Origin: Schistocerca nitens
Taxonomy: Eukaryota > Arthropoda > Insecta > Orthoptera > Acrididae
Assembly (NCBI RefSeq): GCF_023898315.1
Contig: NC_064614.1
Coordinates: forward strand, 1,050,908,432 to 1,050,972,431
DNA length: 64,000 bases
Direction of reading: 5' to 3'
The notes under the pieces were generated by a model, which did not search any database, was not told the DNA's origin, and saw only the letters and a program-made list of their open reading frames with translations. Positions within the stretch are counted from its first letter, which is position 1. Every line of letters begins with the position of its first letter. Made by a program: the position numbers and the translations under genes. Shown one piece after another: positions 11,061-22,504 of this stretch.

Positions 11061-12830
11061 ATTCAGAACGACTGAGAAAATTCCCTTGTATACCAACAAA
11101 CATAACGAACAAAAAAGTGTCACTTTGATGTTTTACGATTAGGAGAAACAGGGTTTATGAGAATTGCTTTGTTACGAAACTTTACATCTACTCACGTTAA
11201 TGAGATTATTGCATCACTTGAGTGCTTTATTTCTTGAATGGTGACTGGCACAACTATAGCTCAGTAACATGTGTTTTGAAAGCTACATTGTTTTGTTACC
11301 TGGAAAAAAAATCTAAGGCAGGGCCGTAATTCTACAGGATGTATGTGAGAAATCTCACAAAAGTGCCGTCAAATTGGCCGGTAGAACCGACTTTTGACAT
11401 ATTAAAACTGAGCTAATGGTGTCTTTGTCTCTTCAGTGTCTCAAATTATAATGCAGTCTGGACACCTGGCCTGCAGATTTTGTAGTTCTCTGGCTGGATC
11501 TGGCGCTGTGTAGCACTCCACTGAGATTGAGAAAATTCCAATCATCGGAGTGGATATCTTTTCGACCTTGAAACTACACACATTTTTTATCTCTTGTCTC
11601 CAAGATATCGGTATTATTTTTTTCGACTGCTTTATTGATCTCCCAAGATTATGTGTCAATGGATACTCTTACAGTATAACGTGGCAGAGTTATTCGGAAA
11701 GTACTACTGTAGCTGTGCCGTGCTAAACTGAATGTATGCTCAGAAAGCCGTCACGGATTTTCTTCGTCTACAGACAATGGTAAACTATTGTTGCGAATCT
11801 GTTGTGCAGCAAAGGGAGAGGGCATCGTTATGGGAATTTGGAGACGAAATACCGGCACGTACACTTGTTCCACATTAATGTTGTTCCAGGGACTGACATC
11901 AGAATTCACGCGCCAGGAAATCTGCCCTTCGACAGGGGCTGTATGACTATGTGACAGGGAAAAGATTGAGAACCCTGCTTCAGCACAATTCTGTAAGGGT
12001 TCGCATTCACCTTCACTGATAACTCTGGTTTCAAAGAATCTGGGCATGATATCTCGTGAACAGCCCTATAGCCACAAACATCCAAGATTTTAGTGGGAGC
12101 TAAAGTCATGGTGTTTGCCGTCGAGCTCAACAGTGCTAACCCGCCGCTCCGTAATAGAATCCACCAAGATTGCTGGAAGGGCAGGTGCCTTTTCTCCCTC
12201 CTCTCTTTATCCCGCTCCCCCGTCCCACTCAAAAATCTCTTGCGAACGCATTTGAACAATACTACTGAACACCAATTATTAAGCAAAATACTTCTAAAAC
12301 AATTACTTTCGAGGAGCACAAGAATATAAGCCAAATTATACTTATTCAAAATTAGTGATAATAACTCCCAAAACAATATTACAAAACTGTTTAGTCAAAG
12401 AAAAATCTTTACCGATAATTCACTACCAGTTGAACTAAATCATTCTGTATGTATGGAACAAGTCTCACAGTTCTTACGATCTAGACAATACTCGAAACTC
12501 TCAATCAGAGATTAATCAGAAATTATATTAAATTTATATTAAAATTAGAACTTAAATTATACAGATTAAAACAGCTACGTCGCAATGCTGGATTAAGCCA
12601 AAACAGTGTACTATTTGAAAGCCTTCCTTTCATAATCCCATGTCGCTTCACAATACGAATATCATACAATCGTATGACGACACCTTAACATAGCTACACT
12701 TCAAAACTGAAAGGTTTCGCGATAAGAAGCTCAATACTTGACAATTTAAGAACAAGAAATGCAGCTCCTTTTTTACCATCGAGAAATACAGGAAAGACAT
12801 GCCACAAATATGAGAAGCAAATTGGGGACG
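11061..12830. other. No gene recognised
   Basis: This AT-rich stretch has ORFs up to 156 codons (11906-12376 minus), none with a motif I know. The minus-strand frame near 12180-12230 is rich in R, E and K codons (a REEKRHLPF-type run) but stands alone. No splice-linked exons are convincing. Confidence 0.35.
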
Positions 12831-12908
12831 CAATCGTTAAAACAAATGAGTTGCGACAGAACCTTTTCATGAAATTTCAGTCACCAAGGCTCTGAATGCG
12901 AAAATATA
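12830..12908 (+). mobile_element. CR1-like LINE (family D) 3' fragment, left part
   Basis: GAAATTTCAGTCACCA followed by GAATGCGAAAATAT matches the 3' part of the LINE copy at 17.0-18.0 kb (positions 17757-17800). The match breaks at 12908, where a Tc1-like element begins. It resumes at about 14266 with the expected next segment (TTTTGTTGGCGC), so this is one LINE end split by a later DNA transposon. Confidence 0.75.
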
Positions 12909-14265
12909 CTGGTGGAAATAAAACTAGTACACCTGGACACACGACTTCGATTTTGGTCCGATAACGGTATATGGCACATGGAGGATAATTGATGTATTGA
13001 TAATGGTTTCAAGTCTTCCACCAACAGACAGCATGGTGACATAGCTACCAGAGCACCGTGTCTACCTTTTAACAAGGAATACTCACAGCCAAAAGGCACA
13101 GTGTGATGTAAAAATATGAAGTAAGCAAGCAACCACGTCACGGAGACGGATTCGTGCTTCCTATAGCCAACTGAGGAAGTGTGAAAGGAGTCAAATTGCG
13201 CCCTCCCGAGTGGCCGGACGGTCATTCTGGAGAATTGCCACACAGGTTGGACATACTGTAACAGTTATGCAAAGGTGCTGGTGTCGGTGGTCATGTGAAC
13301 ATTCTCACATCATTAGAGGAGGTTCTGGGCATCTATGCAGCACAGACGCCTACCAGGATCGTTGGACTGTGAGTACAACAGCTGCAAATCGCACAGCTAC
13401 CACAGTACAGATAAGGGGGCTTGTGAGTCCAGATGTTTAAACACGAACCGTTGAGACTGCTGGCAGGAATATATCTAGCCCGTCTTCCACTCCCCCACAG
13501 CATCGACGTGCACGGCTCGACTGGTGCTGTAAGTGGAGCACCAGGAACATGGAATGGCAAGCCTTGGTCTGCGGCGATGTAATCAGATTCTGCCTGCACG
13601 CAAGTGATGGTGGCTTGTGCGTGCGAAGTAGCCCTGGTGAGAGTTAATCTGTAGAGTGAATTAGCCCAAGACACACTGGACCCACCCCAAGTCTCATGGT
13701 TTGGGTCGCGATAAGCTATAACTCTCGTTCACAATTGATATTTCTGAAGGGGTTCTAACCAGTGGTGTGTGCGCGCAGAATCTTGTTAGATCCGTTCTTT
13801 GCCGTTCTTGAAACAGGAAGGTGATGTGTTGTTCCAGCAGGATAATGCATTTCCACACAATGCCTTTGAAAGTCAACGTGCTCTGCAAGACTGCAGCAAT
13901 TTCCATGGTGCATGATCTGTGGACTTGTCTACAATATATCATGTGAGAGATATGATAGGATGAGAGCTTTCTTAGCCAACAGTTATATGTGGACACGTCG
14001 AGCAGGTAGCATAACGTTTCCAAGGATGGTATTTGTCATGTGTACGATCGACTGGATCAAAGTCTACACTGCTGTCTGTGGAGGCTACACCATGTTCTAA
14101 TATCGGTGTTTCGGCATAGGTCGATTCCTAGTACTTTGGGACCGTTTGGGCTATTGATATGTAAATGTAATCATTTCATGCACTCCATATGTACTGTTGC
14201 AACTATGAACCTGGACTGAACTAGAAACCTCTAAAAGAGTATACAATTTTTTTTTACCGGCAGTG
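12909..14265 (+). mobile_element. Decayed Tc1-like transposon inserted in a LINE
   Basis: The left end reads CTGGTGGAAATAAAACTAGT. The right end, reverse complemented, reads CACTGCCGGTAAAAAAAAAT, which gives imperfect terminal inverted repeats. The plus-strand interior between 13200 and 13440 encodes RSFWRIATQVGHTVTVMQRC and later STDAYQDRWTVSTTAANRTA, recognisable as the Tc1 DNA-binding region. Near 13830 a FQQDNA-like block marks the second catalytic aspartate. Many stops and frameshifts show long inactivity. The LINE on each side is continuous once this element is removed. Confidence 0.8.
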
Positions 14266-14470
14266 TGTTTTGTTGGCGCATGCCGTCATGGGGAGAAATG
14301 GTCATCGTACTAAATTAAGAGAAATCAGACCTCCGACGGAAGTATTTAAGTGTTCCTTTTTCCCCGCGCGCTGTTCGAGAGTGGAACGATAGAGAAATAA
14401 ATTCAAAGTGGTTCGACGCCAGACACTCGACTGTGACTTACGGAGTAATCATGTAGAAATAGACTATGTT
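14266..14470 (+). mobile_element. CR1-like LINE (family D) 3' end, right part
   Basis: TTTTGTTGGCGC is followed by AATTAAGAGAAATCAGA, CCCCGCGCGCTGTTCGAGAG and GAGTAATCATGTAGA. These match in order the 3' end of the LINE at 17.83-18.0 kb and of the copy at 63.0-63.2 kb. It is the continuation of the fragment ending at 12908. Confidence 0.85.
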
Positions 14471-15500
14471 TTAGCGGTAAAGGTACGAATCTTGACTAAG
14501 TCTTTCCCATAAACTATGAGAATGAAAAGTCAGGTAATGTCATTGTGTTAACGACATGGCGTATCCAATCGCCCATACTAGACACTAAGTATTTAGACAC
14601 CCATTTCAAAATACGAGTACGCTACTAAACCAATCGACCATGGTTATCTACGTTGTCCATAACTAGCATCAAAAAACTGTCAGTATCACGTGTGCAGCCT
14701 GAAAGCTTACTTGAGCAATCATGTGTACAGACCATACAGCGCTAACCCCAGCCACATCCGTGTACTCCGGACACAGTCTTGCCAGGATCCACCAAAACGC
14801 CGTCCGGTCCACCTTCCATGAGTTCCGCGCTGCAGCTACCAGCTGCCACTCAGCCTCGGCTGGCCTACGTTTCCAGACTGCGCTGCATCACTGCTCCCCA
14901 ACGGACTCCGCACTGTTCGATAGCAGTAGCCGCTACCCCTAGTGTCCAGCAACCGACTCCTACTCGTCTCCCAACGCTCCAAGATTCCGCTGCACCCGTA
15001 CGCAATGTAAGACAGCAAGACAACTTCTGTCCGCCCATACTTCTGGCATAAGGCGCAGCTCGTATGTGTCATCAGCCACCAACGTCTGTAGGCGTACGCA
15101 CTCTGGCTCGGCGGCGCGATTGCTTACCGACAATTCAAGAACTAGCCACCCCAGAATAGATACAGGAGGCTGGCGCACTCTCGTCCCCCCCCCCCCTCAC
15201 CCTCCCCTCCCAACGCATATGGTGCAGCTCACGGCCCCGGTGTTGGTTTCAAGTCCTGGCTTGTCCACTGTCGCACACAAGACCCACTCCTGCTGTCGTG
15301 CTCGCCGACAGGTCGATTTGGGGGCTGCGCTCGACCAATCTGATGTTTTGCACGCCATCTGTCCTGTCTGTAAAAAGAGACGAGGACGGGACTGTAACTG
15401 CGCCGTGTAATCGCGCAATGTAATTTAATAACCACTTAGCTTCGCAATCTCCAAAACTATAGTGCTGTCATAAACTTTCCACATCCATTAACACAGCTGT
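14471..15500. other. Unclassified; GC-rich, proline/serine-coding ORFs, C-run
   Basis: Between about 14740 and 15420 the composition turns C-rich and long overlapping ORFs appear on both strands (for example 15066-15410 plus, ending near a CPVCKKRRGRDCNC stretch). A run of about 13 C's lies near 15186. The cysteine pattern is not a clear CCHC zinc knuckle. I do not recognise the sequence. It may be the gag-like part of an old element or a CpG-rich unique region. Confidence 0.3.
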
Positions 15501-16508
15501 CTGTATTAATATGAGACGTTTACTTATTTTTTATTCATTTAGGCTGACCAGATTAGGGCCTTATGGCCTTAACTTACACTTGACCTGGAACGACATGTAC
15601 AAATCATATTATATAACAACCGAAATAATAAAGCGACCGCGCATTTGCGTCACAGCATTACACAAAAAGCAACAGGCCCATAATATCAAACATACACAGC
15701 TGGTGTCAAACAATTTTATTCGCCTTGCACAATTTAATACAACAAGACAGTTTGGAGTTTAACAGCCTCACCACAATTACAATGAAAATTTTCTCAAACC
15801 CTTATCAACAATTACATAACAAATGTATAAAATAATACTTGAAGTTGCTACTGGCACAAACATTTGATGAAACCAAAACTTGCCATGCTCAAAATCTGTA
15901 AGACTGGGCTGTAAAATTACTTAGCTTTTCAATTACATTTCATACCAAAGGAATAACGTAAATAAATTCTATAAAACCCAAGGAATAAAAAGGTAACTTC
16001 TAAAATCTTAACGCTCCGTACTGAAGGCAGTCGGTGCCTAAACTTCTGACTAAGGAATAATGAAGCAGGTGCCAATACAGATAACACTAATTAAATTGAC
16101 AAACAATTAATGAAAGAGGCCCTTGGCATCTAAAGATTGCTTGGTAACATACACACATAGAACCTTGATTTATAAAAATTTAAATCTTTACTACTCACAC
16201 AAAAGCCACAAATATCAACATCCTGAATGATAAAAAAAGGATAATTAACCAAGCGAGCCTTAATCAACATGCACGGGCACTAATGACAGAGTGCCACTCA
16301 ACGTTACAAGATTGAAGCCCAAAGCACATTAGCCAGAGTGGTGGCACGGGGTACCACGCTTAACGACCTGATGGAGCCAGAAACAAACAGTAAGCAATAC
16401 TCAATTTACAGACGTGACCGAGGAAGAGGGCCTCCACATGTAGTCGATCAAAGGAATCACAGTTCCGCTGGCAACGGCCAAGTCGTCAAGCCCTTATGCC
16501 ACGCCTCA

Positions 16509-16706
16509 AATGGTTCAAATGGCTCTAAGCACTATGGTACTTAACGTCTGAGGTCATCAGTCCCCTAGAACTTTGAACTACTTAAACCTAACTAACCTAA
16601 GGACATTACACACATCCATGCCCGAGGCAGGATTCGAAACTGCGACCGTAGCGTTCGATCGGTTCCAGACTGAAGCGCCTCGAGCCGCTCGGCCACAGAA
16701 ACCGGC
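16509..16706 (-). mobile_element. SINE family A
   Basis: A reverse-orientation copy with the full body, the B box (reverse complement GGATTCGAAAC) and a head ending near GCCGCTCGGCCACAG. An exact 11-bp duplication GCCACGCCTCA lies at 16498-16508 and 16707-16717. The ORFs 16573-16755 and 16578-16799 are read-through of this SINE and are not genes. Confidence 0.93.
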
Positions 16707-16999
16707 GCCACGCCTCACCGTACCTGACGAAATGCACTGTGCGCCATGTAACTGAAACATAAATCTACTTAAGCATTCATTTAAGCACCATAACACCACG
16801 CGATAGTAACACCTGAGTTTATTTTACAGACAAGGCCGAGCAGAACTACATTTTTATGTTTCATGATATGATTTTACGGCACAGCATCGTCTTTGTTACT
16901 CGTCACTACTGGGCAGATATTTGTATTTGAACAGCACTGTTAGCATCACCATAAACATACAATTACTAAATAATGAACAGCTCACCAGTCTTGCTTACA

Positions 17000-18005
17000 G
17001 GTATCTGCTGATCCTGGATTCGTGATTTCCTGTCAGGAAGGTCGCACTTCGTAGTAATAGACGGCAAATCATCGAGTAAAACTGAAGTGATATCAGGTGT
17101 TCCCCAGGGTAGCGTCCTGGGACCTCTGCTGTTCCTGATCTATATAAATGACCTGGGTGACAATCTGAGCAATTCTCTTAGGTTGTTCGCAGATGATGCT
17201 GTAATTTACCGTCTAGTAAGGTCATCCGAAGACCAGTATCAGTTGCAAAGCGATATAGAAAAGATTGCTGTATGGTGTGGCAGGTGGCAGTTGACGCTAA
17301 ATAACGAAAAGTGTGAGGTGATTCACATGAGTGCCAAAAGAAATCCGTTGGCATTCGTTCACTCGATAAATAGTACAATTCTCAAGGCTGTCAATTCAAC
17401 TAAGTACCTGGGTGTTAAAATTACGAACAACTTCAGTTGGAAAGACCACATAGATAATATTGTGGGGAAGGCGAGCCAAAGTTTGCGTTTCATTGGCAGG
17501 ACACTTAGAAGACGCAACAAGTCCACTAAAGAGACAGCTTGCACTACACTCGTTCGTCCTCTGTTAGAATATTGCTGCGCGGTGTGGGATCCTTACCAGG
17601 TGGGATTGGCGGAGGACATCGAAAGGGTGCAAAAAAAGGGCAGCTCGTTTTGTATTATCACGTAATAGGGGAGAGAGTGTGGCAGATATGATACGCGAGT
17701 TGGGATGGTAGTCATTAAAAGTAAAGAAGTTTTTCGGCGCGGCGAGGTCTATTTACGAAATTTCAGTCACCAACTTTCTCTTCCGAATGCGAAAATATTT
17801 TGTTGAGCCCAACCTACATAGGTAGGAACGCTCATCAAAATAAAATAAGAGAAATCAGAGCTCGAACAGAAAGGTTTAGGTGTTCGTTTTTCCCGCGCGC
17901 TGTTCGGGAGTGGAATGGTAGAGAGATAGTATGATTGTGGTTCGATGAACCCCCTGCCAAGCACTTAAATGTGAATTACAGAGTAATCATGTAGATGTAG
18001 ATGTA
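17000..18005 (+). mobile_element. CR1-like LINE (family D), 5'-truncated
   Basis: A non-LTR element truncated inside its reverse-transcriptase domain. It ends with GAGTAATCATGTAGATGTAG, a GATGTA-type tail typical of short 3' microsatellite ends. Homologous copies lie at 12.83-14.47 kb (split), 44.18-45.13 kb (minus) and 61.59-63.22 kb. Confidence 0.9.
17087..17665 (+). pseudogene. Non-LTR reverse transcriptase, C-terminal part
   Basis: The frame opens inside the palm domain. SGVPQGSVLGPLLFLIYIND is the block preceding the catalytic core, and FADD (with RLFADDAVIY) is the catalytic aspartate pair. A thumb-type region follows (LNNEKCEVIHMSAKR, then NSTKYLGVKI, then LVRPLLEYCCAVWDPY). The enzyme would copy element RNA at the nicked target. 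The N-terminal endonuclease and most of the finger region are missing. The frame ends after an A-run near 17632 (a likely single-base slip), and related sequence continues to about 17990 out of frame. It is a dead 5'-truncated copy. The CR1 or Jockey group is my best assignment, without a tree. Confidence 0.9.
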
Positions 18006-18535
18006 TCAAACAGTAAGAAACTAAGATGGAATGCCTAAGGCCCGTTATCATAGCATGTGTCACTTAACTTGCCATGGCCCACTCGGAACCAAACCCACAC
18101 TGCAGACAACATTGGTTAACCATTAATAGATATAATTAAGCACACAGTTGCAAATGCTTTAATCAGACACGCACCATATGAGCAGGGGGACGGTTAATCC
18201 AGGCGACGAACTGACAAGCTCTTCTTCGCAACGTTCACTGTGTGGTGTGCACAAAACCAACCACCACGCGTCGTGCCAAAATCCAACTTCGCCGCCGTCT
18301 CCGGCCGCAGCAACCCACTCGTAACACGCGCAATGAGCATGCGCACCAAGCAAGGGCCAACCTACCGACCCTGTAGTACCTCACGACCGACGGACCAGAC
18401 AGTCCCCCGGTGCCTTGACGCCGCAGACTTAAATAGCCGGACCCCCAATGAACAACTGACTCGCGGCCGCCCAAAGGAAAATCGAAAGCAAAGATGACAC
18501 TAACGGGATAGAAGTACTGGCGCCAGCCGCACGAC

Positions 18536-18784
18536 ATATCAAATGAAAAATAGCATATTCAGAAAATAATAATTTGCAATAATACCAACAATAATAATAA
18601 TGGATATTTTTTAGCTTAGCACTTTTGAAGGATTGGTTGGTAACAGAAATGGAAGGGACAATGAAAGAGGAGGAGATTGAAATTAAAGTGACAATGGCTT
18701 GCAGGAAAGAAGAGAACTTCAATAGAGAACTTTGAAGATAAGGAACACTACTGAGCTATTTTCAGTATTAGAACCTTTCTATCG
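18536..18784. other. No gene recognised
   Basis: A short AT-rich, purine-skewed interval. Nothing is supported here. Confidence 0.4.
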
Positions 18785-18917
18785 ACTGTAGAAGTTGGAA
18801 TTACATTTTCCTGGAAACATATGAGTCTCATCTTGGATAAGGATAGAAGCTGAAGCAATGAACTAAAATGTGTACCTTGGCCAGGACTTCAAACCAAGTC
18901 TTCTGCTTATAAGGCAG
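18785..18917 (-). mobile_element. Composite tRNA-containing repeat, 3' half (split by RTE)
   Basis: On the minus strand, CTGCCTTATAAGCAGAAG (anticodon-arm-like) leads to a B-box-like GTTTGAAGTCC and then ACACATTTTAGTTCATTGC. The sequence ends in an arm that reads GGAATTACATTTTCCTGG on the plus strand. The same arm with its inner neighbour (GATAGAAG.TGAAGCA) occurs in inverted orientation near 22400-22484. The tRNA-like head is interrupted at 18917 by the RTE element and resumes at about 22150. Confidence 0.7.
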
Positions 18918-21900
18918 ACCTTGCCGTTGGTGGGGAAGCTTGCGTGCCTCAGCGATACAGGTAGCCGTACCGTAGGTGCAACCACAACGGGGGGGTATCT
19001 GTTGAGAGGCCAGACAAACGTGTGGTTCCTGAAGAGGGGCAGCAGCCTTTTCAGTAGTTGCAAGGGCAACAGTCTGGATGATTGACTGATCTGGCCTTGT
19101 AATAATAACCAAAACGGCCTGGCTGTGCTGGTACTGCGAACGGCTGAAAGCAAGGGGAAACTACGGCCGTAATTTTTCCCGAGGGCATGCAGCTTTACTG
19201 TATGATTAAATGATGATGGCGTCCTCTTGGGTAAAATATTCCGGAGGTAAAATAGTCTCCCATTCGGATCTCCGGGCGGGGACTACTCAAGAGGAGGTCG
19301 TTGTCAGGAGAAAGAAAACTGGTGTTCTACGGATCGGAGCGTGGAATGTCAGATCCCTTAATCGGGCAGGTAGGTTAGAAAATTTAAAAAGGGAAATGAA
19401 TAGGTTAAAGTTAGATATAGTGGGAATTAGTGAAGTTCGGTGGCAGGAGGAACAAGACTTCTGGTCAGGTGACTACAGGATTATAAACACAAAATCAAAT
19501 AGGGGTAATGCAGGAGTAGGTTTAATAATGAATAGTAAAATAGGAATGCGGGTAAGCTACTACAAACAGCATAGCGAACGCATTATTGTGGCCAAGATAG
19601 ATACGAAGCCCACACCTACTACAGTAGTACAAGTTTATATGCCAACTAGCTCTGCAGATGACGAAGAAATTGAAGAAATGTATGATGAAATAAAAGAAAT
19701 TATTCAGATAGTGAAGGGTGACGAAAATTTAATAGTCATGGGTGACTGGAATTCGGTAGTAGGAAAAGGGAGAGAAGGAAACGTAGTAGGTGAATATGGA
19801 TTGGGGCTAAGAAATGAAAGAGGAAGCCGCCTGGTAGAATTTTGCACAGAGAATCATAAAAGGAGGCTATATAAACGGAGAAGCCTGGAGATACTGACGG
19901 TTTCAGATAGATTATATTATGGTAAGACAGAGATTTAGGAACCAGGTTTTAAATTGTAAGACATTTCCAGGGGCAGATGTGGACTCTGACTACAATCTAT
20001 AGGTTATGACCTGCAGATTAAAACTGAAGAAATTGCAAAAAGGTGGGAATTTAAGGATATGGAACCTGGATAAACTGAAAGAACCAGAGGTTGTACAGAG
20101 TTTCATGGAGAGCATAAGGGAACAATTGACAGGAATTGGGTAAAGAATTACAGTAGAAGAAGAATGTGTAGCTTTGAGGGATGAAGTAGTGAAGGCAGCA
20201 GAGGATCAAGTAGGTAAAAAGACGAGGGCTAGTAGAAATCCTTGGGTAACAGGGGAAATATTGAATTTAATTGATGAAAGGAGAAAATATAAAAATGCAG
20301 TAAATGAAGCAGGCAAAAAGGAATACAAACGTCTCAAAAATGAGATCGACAGGAAGTGCAAAATGGCTAAGCAGGGATGGCTAGAGGACAAATGTAAGGA
20401 TGTAGAGGCTTGTCTCACTAGGGGTAAGATAGATACTGCCTACAGGAAAATTAAAGAGACCTTTGGAGAGAAGAGAACCACTTGTATGAATATCAAGAGC
20501 TCAGATGGCAACCCAGTTCTAAGCAAAGAAGGGAAAGCAGAAAGATGGAAGGAGTATATAAACGGTCTATACAAGGGCGATGTAGTTGAGGACAATATTA
20601 TGGAAATGGAAGAGGATGTAGATGAAGATGAAATGGGAGATACGATACTGCGTGAAGAGTTTGACAGAGCACTGAAAGACCTGAGTCGAAACAAGGCCCC
20701 CGGAGTAGACAACATTCCATTGGAGCTACTGACGGCCTTGGGAGAGCCAGTCCTGCCAAAACTCTACCATCTGGTGAGAAAGATGTATGAAACAAGCGAA
20801 ATACCCTCAGACTTCAAGAAAAATATAATAATTCCAATACCAAAGAAAGCAGGTGTTGACAGATGTGAAAATTACCGAACAATCAGTTTAATAAGTCACA
20901 GCTGCAAAATACTAACGTGAATTCTTTACAGACGAATGGAAAACCTAGTAGAAGCCGAACTCGGGGAATATCAGTTTGGATTCCGTAGAAATGTAGGAAC
21001 ATGTGAGGAAATACTGACCCTAGACTTATCTTAGAAGCTAGATTAAGGAAGGGCAAACCTACATTTCTAGCATTTGTAGACTTAGAGAAAGCTTTTGACA
21101 ATGTTGACTGGAATAATCTCTTTCAAATTCTGAAGGTGGCAGGGGTAAAATACATAGAGCGAAAGGCTATTTACAGTTTGTACATAAACCAGATCACAGT
21201 TATAAGAGTCGAGGGACATGAAAGGGAAGCAGTGGTTGGGAAGGGAGTGAGACAGGGTTGTAGTCTCTCCCCGATGTTATTCAATCTGTATATTGAGCAA
21301 GCAGTGAAGGAAACAAAAGAAAAATTCGGAGTAGGTATTAAAATCAATGGAGAAGAAATAAAAACTTTGTGGTTCGCCGATGACATTGTAATTCTGTCAG
21401 AGACAGCAAAGGACTTGGAAGAGCAGTTGAACGGAATGGATAGGGTCTTGAAAGGAGGATATAAGATGAACATCGACAAAAGCAAAACGAGTATAATGGA
21501 ATGTAGTCGAATTAAGTCGGGTGATGCTGAGGGAATTAGATTTGGAAATGAGACACTTAAAGTAGTAAATGAGTTTTGCTATTTGGGGAGCAAAATAACT
21601 GATGATGGTCGAAGTAGAGAGGATATAAAATGTAGACTGGCAATGGCAAGGAAAGCGTTTCTGAAGAAGAGAAATTTGTTAACATCGAGTATGGATTTAA
21701 GTGTCAGGAAGTCATTTCTGAAAGTATTTGTATGGAGTGTAGCCATGTATGGAAGTGAAACATGGACGATAAATAGTTTGGACAAGAAGAGAATAGAAGC
21801 TTTCGAAATGTGGTGCTACAGAAGAATGGTGAAGATGAGTTGGGTAGATCACATAACTAATGAGGAAGTATTGAATAGGATTGGGGAGAAGTTTGTGGCA

Positions 21901-22150
21901 CAACCTGACCAGAAGAAGGGATCGGTTGGTAGGACATGTTCTGAGGCATCAAGGGATCACCAATTTAATATTGGAGGGCAGCGTGGAGGGTAAAAATCGT
22001 AGAGGGGGACCAAGAGATGAATACACTAAGCAGATTCAGAAGGATGTAGGTTGCAGTAGGTACTGGGAGATGAAGAAGCTTGCACAGGATAGAGTAGCAT
22101 GGAGAGCTGCATCAAACCAGTCTCAGGACTGAAGACCACAACAACAACAT
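18918..22150 (+). mobile_element. RTE-type LINE, full-length copy 1
   Basis: The 5' boundary is set by comparison with copy 2. Both copies begin near CCTTGCCGTTGGTGGGGAAG and diverge upstream of it. A 5' untranslated part of about 290 bp precedes the ORF. The 3' end is short: the stop is at about 22132, then AAGACCACAACAACAACA, an ACA-repeat tail. An element of about 3.2 kb with endonuclease plus reverse transcriptase and a minimal 3' untranslated part fits the RTE clade. It inserted into the tRNA-like head of the composite repeat. No clear target duplication was found. Confidence 0.9.
19210..22132 (+). pseudogene. RTE endonuclease-reverse transcriptase, copy 1 (several frame breaks)
   Basis: The protein would nick target DNA and reverse-transcribe element RNA. 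The start is ATG 19210 (MMMASSWVKYSGGK), matching copy 2. The apurinic-type endonuclease domain shows RIGAWNVRSLN, then ISEVRW, then VMGDWNSVVGKG. The frame breaks near 19855-19860. The middle part is open at 20174-20920 and shows NKAPGVDNIPLELL, then the reverse-transcriptase block CENYRTISLISHSCKILT. A TGA interrupts it there (ACGTGA, where copy 2 reads on). The palm resumes at 21136 with RQGCSLSPMLFNLYIEQAVK and the catalytic FADD in WFADDIVILSE. A further indel near 21890 moves the C-terminus into the frame ending WRAASNQSQD. At least four lesions make it inactive. Confidence 0.9.
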
Positions 22151-22490
22151 GCTAAAGATTACACTACCTCAGGATTGTAGCTGCCAAAATTATATGGACT
22201 ACCCTACTCCAATGCCCTCCCTCACACAAACTTCAGTTACAACTTCAGCCCATTTTCTCCTTCTTAAGTCGTCAGTATTGCCGAAGCTCTCCGGCACCAG
22301 ACGAGCAACCCAGCTTTCTTCATATTGGGAATGCCTTGCCTGTACCTCAGTCATATGCTACTATCAGACTGATGGAATTACATTTTCCTGGAGACAGCCG
22401 CAATTTCAATTCACTGCTTCAACTTCTATCGTTATCGATGATAAAGTTGAGACTTACATGTCTCCGAGAAAATGTAATTCCATCACGTAA
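22150..22490 (-). mobile_element. Composite tRNA-containing repeat, 5' half (split by RTE)
   Basis: Read from 22490 downward, an arm GATGGAATTACATTTTC opens the repeat. A core follows, then the same arm inverted (22371-22395), making a 114-bp hairpin. A middle part comes next (GACTGAGGTACAGGCAAG, GGGAGGGCATTGGAGTAGGG) and then a tRNA-like A-box region, TAGTGTAATCTTTAGCAT, at about 22150-22167. The RTE tail abuts this point and the head continues at 18917. Removing the RTE gives a repeat of about 470 bp whose outer ends are inverted relative to each other. The middle part is repeated on the plus strand at 22505-22745. Confidence 0.65.
22371..22484. repeat. 114-bp inverted repeat (hairpin)
   Basis: The left arm 22371-22395 begins GATGGAATTACATTTTCC. 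The right arm 22460-22484 ends AAAATGTAATTCCATC and is its reverse complement, with about two mismatches in 25 bp. The loop contains CTTCAACTTCTATCG, which also occurs next to the arm at 18830-18860. Confidence 0.85.
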
Positions 22491-22504
22491 ATTAATCACC
22501 TACG

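Larger units (their letters stand above)
15500..18535 (-). repeat. Unclassified repeat-like block interrupted by a SINE and a LINE
   Basis: Two pieces on either side of the insertions look like one older element read on the minus strand. The end near 18530 reads, on that strand, GTGCGGCTGGCGCCAG, sharing TGGCGCC with the block at 3.0 kb. The other end near 15550 carries TTAAGGCCATAAGGCCC. No pol-type ORF or paired terminal repeats were found, so the class is undetermined and the grouping is an inference from continuity and composition. Confidence 0.3.

Noticed and set aside
15066-15410. Gag-like protein with zinc knuckle
   Set aside because: The CPVCKKRRGRDCNC stretch does not have the CX2CX4HX4C pattern and no pol ORF adjoins it.
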